In this document: positions 61,482 to 64,000 of the stretch, piece after piece
Layout: the number at the start of each line of letters is the position of its first letter
Numbering within the stretch: the first letter of the stretch is position 1
Assembly (NCBI GenBank): GCA_963556495.2
Contig: OY747715.1
Span: 19,196,739 to 19,260,738 of the forward strand
Direction of reading: 5' to 3'
Origin: Valencia hispanica
Lineage: Eukaryota > Chordata > Actinopteri > Cyprinodontiformes > Valenciidae
Length of the DNA: 64,000 nt
Made by a program: the position numbers and the translations under genes
Notes under the pieces: model-generated
Databases searched by the model: none
What the model saw: only the letters and a program-made list of their open reading frames with translations
Told to the model about the DNA's origin: nothing

Positions 61482-62156
61482 TTAAAGATCCACTCAAATG
61501 AAAATCAGGTTTTTCGTGTTGTTAACATGTTCTTGTAGCATTTTACCGATGCCAGAGGACATAAATAAAGCTGATAATGGCATTTCTAAGTATTTCTGCT
61601 TTCAAATGGTTGATAATCAGTAGCAGACGTTGAAAGGCTGTCTAAAATAGACTGTGTTTGTGACATAGCAACCACACTGGGCGGGCTACAAGCTCCTGCT
61701 CCGCTCTGCCCCGCCGTCTTGCTGGGATAAAAACTGCCCATCGATTTGCAATCAACATTTCAGAGAAGACTGTTTCACCAACTGGCAGGGGAAAAAAATG
61801 GGCTTCGCTAGTAAACACTTTTGAAGCCGGATACAGTGCCTTCCATCAAGATACTACCAAGTGGACAGCCTGTATCTTTACCGGTAAGTTAATACTTTTG
61901 GGTGTGAGGGGCTGTAAGCTAGCAGGAGAGCTAGTGTAAATGGAGAGCTCACAGCAACGAGGTAGGGTCTTCCGTGCCAATGGTTCTGCCTACAACACAG
62001 AGGCAAATTGCAAATGAGCTACTGCCGCTCTTCTGTAGCTATGTCCTAGAAAATGGTACAGGTTTTGTGATTTTGGCTAAAAACGGCATAATCATAATTT
62101 AAAGACCACTGGGAACACTTTAAAATAGCTCAAAGATGATCGGAGTGGGTCTTTAA
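61482..62156. mobile_element. TTAA-flanked MITE, 675 bp (family C)
   Basis: The ends are TTAA+AGATCCACTC and GAGTGGGTCT+TTAA, with further weak inverted similarity (AAATGAAAATC / GATCATCTTT). The interior has a GC-rich stretch at 61680-61740. No transposase. Same target and AG start as the elements at 9301, 17128 and 36457 but a different family by sequence. Confidence 0.75.
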
Positions 62157-62297
62157 CTGTTCTAGGACTGGAACTGGAACTTTTGTCTTTGTCTTTGTTA
62201 AGATGAAACTAAGGTTTAACTTTTCACCAATAAACACTCACTTGGGTTTCCTGCGAAAGAAACAATGAATCTGCGGAAAATCATCTCAAGTGGGCTG

Positions 62298-62633
62298 TTA
62301 AGGATGAGGAGGATCTGTGTAAGTAAAAGCACTTTTAAAAAGATGGATTTTGAGCTGTTTCTTGAAGGACAACTCAAAATCTGCAATCCTCAGACTAGGA
62401 GGAACCGAGTTCCAGAGGGAGGGGGGCACTACTGAAAAGGTCCTATCTCTTTTGGTTTTCAGGCAGTTTTTTTTTAAGACCAGCAGATGCTGATCACAGG
62501 ATCTTAAGGACCTGGTTGGAATATAAGGCTGTAAAAGCTCACAAAGGTAAGCAGGTGCTAGATTATGTAACTCATTGTATGTTAAAACCAAAATTTTAAA
62601 AAGCACTCTATTCTGGATACGGACCCAGTGCAA
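62298..62633 (-). pseudogene. L2-like LINE RT C-terminal fragment
   Basis: 111 codons: RIQNRVLFKILVLTYNELHN, LAPAYLCELLQPYIPTRSLRS, KRDRTFSVVPPSLWNSVPPS and FKKQLKIHLFKSAF, the C-terminal order of an L2-type RT. A different subfamily from the 18-20 kb copies. 5'-truncated. Confidence 0.8.
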
Positions 62634-62639
62634 CTGGGA

Positions 62640-64000
62640 CAGTAAGTCCTGTAGAAAAGCTATAAAGTAACCTCAAGAGACAGCAGCCAAAAAGTAGAGG
62701 ACATACTACAAGATATTTTGCCAAATTTCACCCACAACTCCCTGTTGGGCAAAGCCTAAACCAGTCACCACAAGTTGGGGGCATTCAGCCTGACTAATTA
62801 GCCCAGAAATCTGTCAGTGTGTTCGAAGGTTTAAGATGCAAATCTACAAGTGTGCTACGGAAAGAAACATAACTTAATCTCAGTCACTGTGAGTCAAACA
62901 TGTTTGAATTTTCTGGGTCGAATCTGGACATAGTCAGGTATCGTGAACTGAATACTGAACCAGCTGCAAATACATCTTGACAAGTGTTATGTTTGTTAAT
63001 GGTTAAAACTGTCACACTGGCAAGATTTTGCCCTAGAGCTTGATGGATTCAGTTGGCTGTAGTTTGTGATTCCTTATCAGGTACAGTGGCTCAGTGTGTG
63101 AACCTCAGTATTTCAGTCGTCGTACAAAAATCTGCTCAAGTAGTCTGTAGGTGTGTATTCCGAGTGTACTGAAATCCATATAAACTATAAAAGTGATGTA
63201 TTCTTTTTTTAATCAAGGAGAGGACTCAGGATGACAATTTAAAGAGACCTTGTGGAGCTTTCTTTGTATGCTACAATGTTGGGAAATGTCATGGGGGGGA
63301 AGACCAGTGCTGCCTTACTGGCAAAAAGGGGCTGTACAGAGTTTTAGCCTCAAGGGTGATGTTTTGCACCTGATGCCTGTTATGGAAATTATCCTTAAAC
63401 AGAGATAATACTGCAACCCCATGGGTGTTTTCTTGTATTTTATTAAGCAGATTGGCCAGAATTCTCATACAGGCTTGAACTCTACCACAGCCTTCCATTC
63501 CCCCAGCTTAATACCCTCAAGTGAATCCCTATCATTCCTCTCACCCTGTCTGATGTCTAGTCACCCAAGATTATCAAAACACCCAACACTGACAAGCTAA
63601 AGGAAACTAGGTCAGAGGCCTTCTAATCAAATCTGCTCCTCGCTGACACTCTGATGGTCTTCTACATGACATGTTCCCTAGATGCATTTACTAACATGTA
63701 ATTAATAAATTAATTCATATTAACTTGAAATATTTCCATCACATGACTTGGCAAAAAAGTTTCCTGATGTGGGATTAAATATACTCAAATTAAAGATTGG
63801 ATTTTTCAAAGGTTTTATTACACTGCAATGACATAGGCATTTTTCACTTACATGTAATATTTACCATGAATACTAATAAATGTGAAGGGTGCTGTATATT
63901 TATAACCTAGAATATTTTGGGAGGCAAATACTAATGAGTTTACCGACTCACACACACCCCTGAAATGTAAACAGAGTCATGTTTGTTTTTTTCATTCAGC
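62640..64000. other. non-coding sequence
   Basis: A 69-codon minus-strand frame at 63289-63498 looks like retroelement debris but matches no family I can name. No gene recognised. Confidence 0.35.

Overview
The window is AT-rich vertebrate DNA, almost certainly from a ray-finned (teleost) fish, and probably a percomorph. The grounds are one intron-split single-copy vertebrate gene and a dense, old mix of transposons typical of teleosts: Tc1-like elements, L2-like, RTE/Rex3-like and other non-LTR retrotransposons, hAT-like elements, TTAA-flanked MITEs and a tRNA-SINE-like family with GGAT tails. There are no operons, bacterial-type genes, CRISPR arrays or rRNA genes, and I recognised no tRNA gene.

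The only host gene I can support is yipf5 on the minus strand. It has a non-coding first exon near 53,860-53,950, a 1.9-kb first intron, and five coding exons between 51,971 and 49,951. These join with correct splice sites and phases into a 257-residue Yip1-family membrane protein of ER-to-Golgi transport. Its 3' UTR runs below 49,951. The other roughly 60 kb looks like a gene desert.

Layout. 0-5 kb: a TIR element (409-932), a Tc1 remnant and a hAT-like element with an 8-bp duplication (3943-4731). 5.2-7.05 kb: a frameshifted Tc1-like element abutting a long TA microsatellite. 9.3-9.8 kb: a TTAA-flanked MITE. 10.7-15.4 kb: a SINE-like copy with a perfect 12-bp duplication, and Tc1 scraps. 15.47-20.93 kb: a nested stack in which one minus-strand LINE has been hit by a 904-bp hairpin-like transposon (6-bp duplication), a TTAA element, and an L2 copy that itself contains a second L2 copy in the other orientation. 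21-32 kb: Tc1 remnants, an L2 3' UTR and a second TA microsatellite. 32.7-35.8 kb: a strand-asymmetric G/T-rich repeat and a pair of inverted ~500-bp arms. 36-39 kb: a SINE copy, a second 497-bp TTAA element, and a Tc1 in a SINE tail containing the end of another Tc1 family. 39-49 kb: mostly unique sequence with possible conserved non-coding elements. 54.6-57.6 kb: RTE/Rex3-like and Rex1-like LINE fragments. 60.5-62.6 kb: a Tc1 remnant, a fourth TTAA element and an L2-like fragment.

The most interesting object is the hairpin-like transposon at 15,745-16,648. Its ~320-340-bp arms carry 22-bp subterminal repeats and two inverted copies of the start of a gene. The left copy runs on through the loop as a 97-residue zinc-finger/helix-turn-helix protein resembling the N-terminus of an integrase-type transposase. 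Element family names are from memory and unchecked; coordinates, duplications, frames and inverted repeats were read from the sequence.
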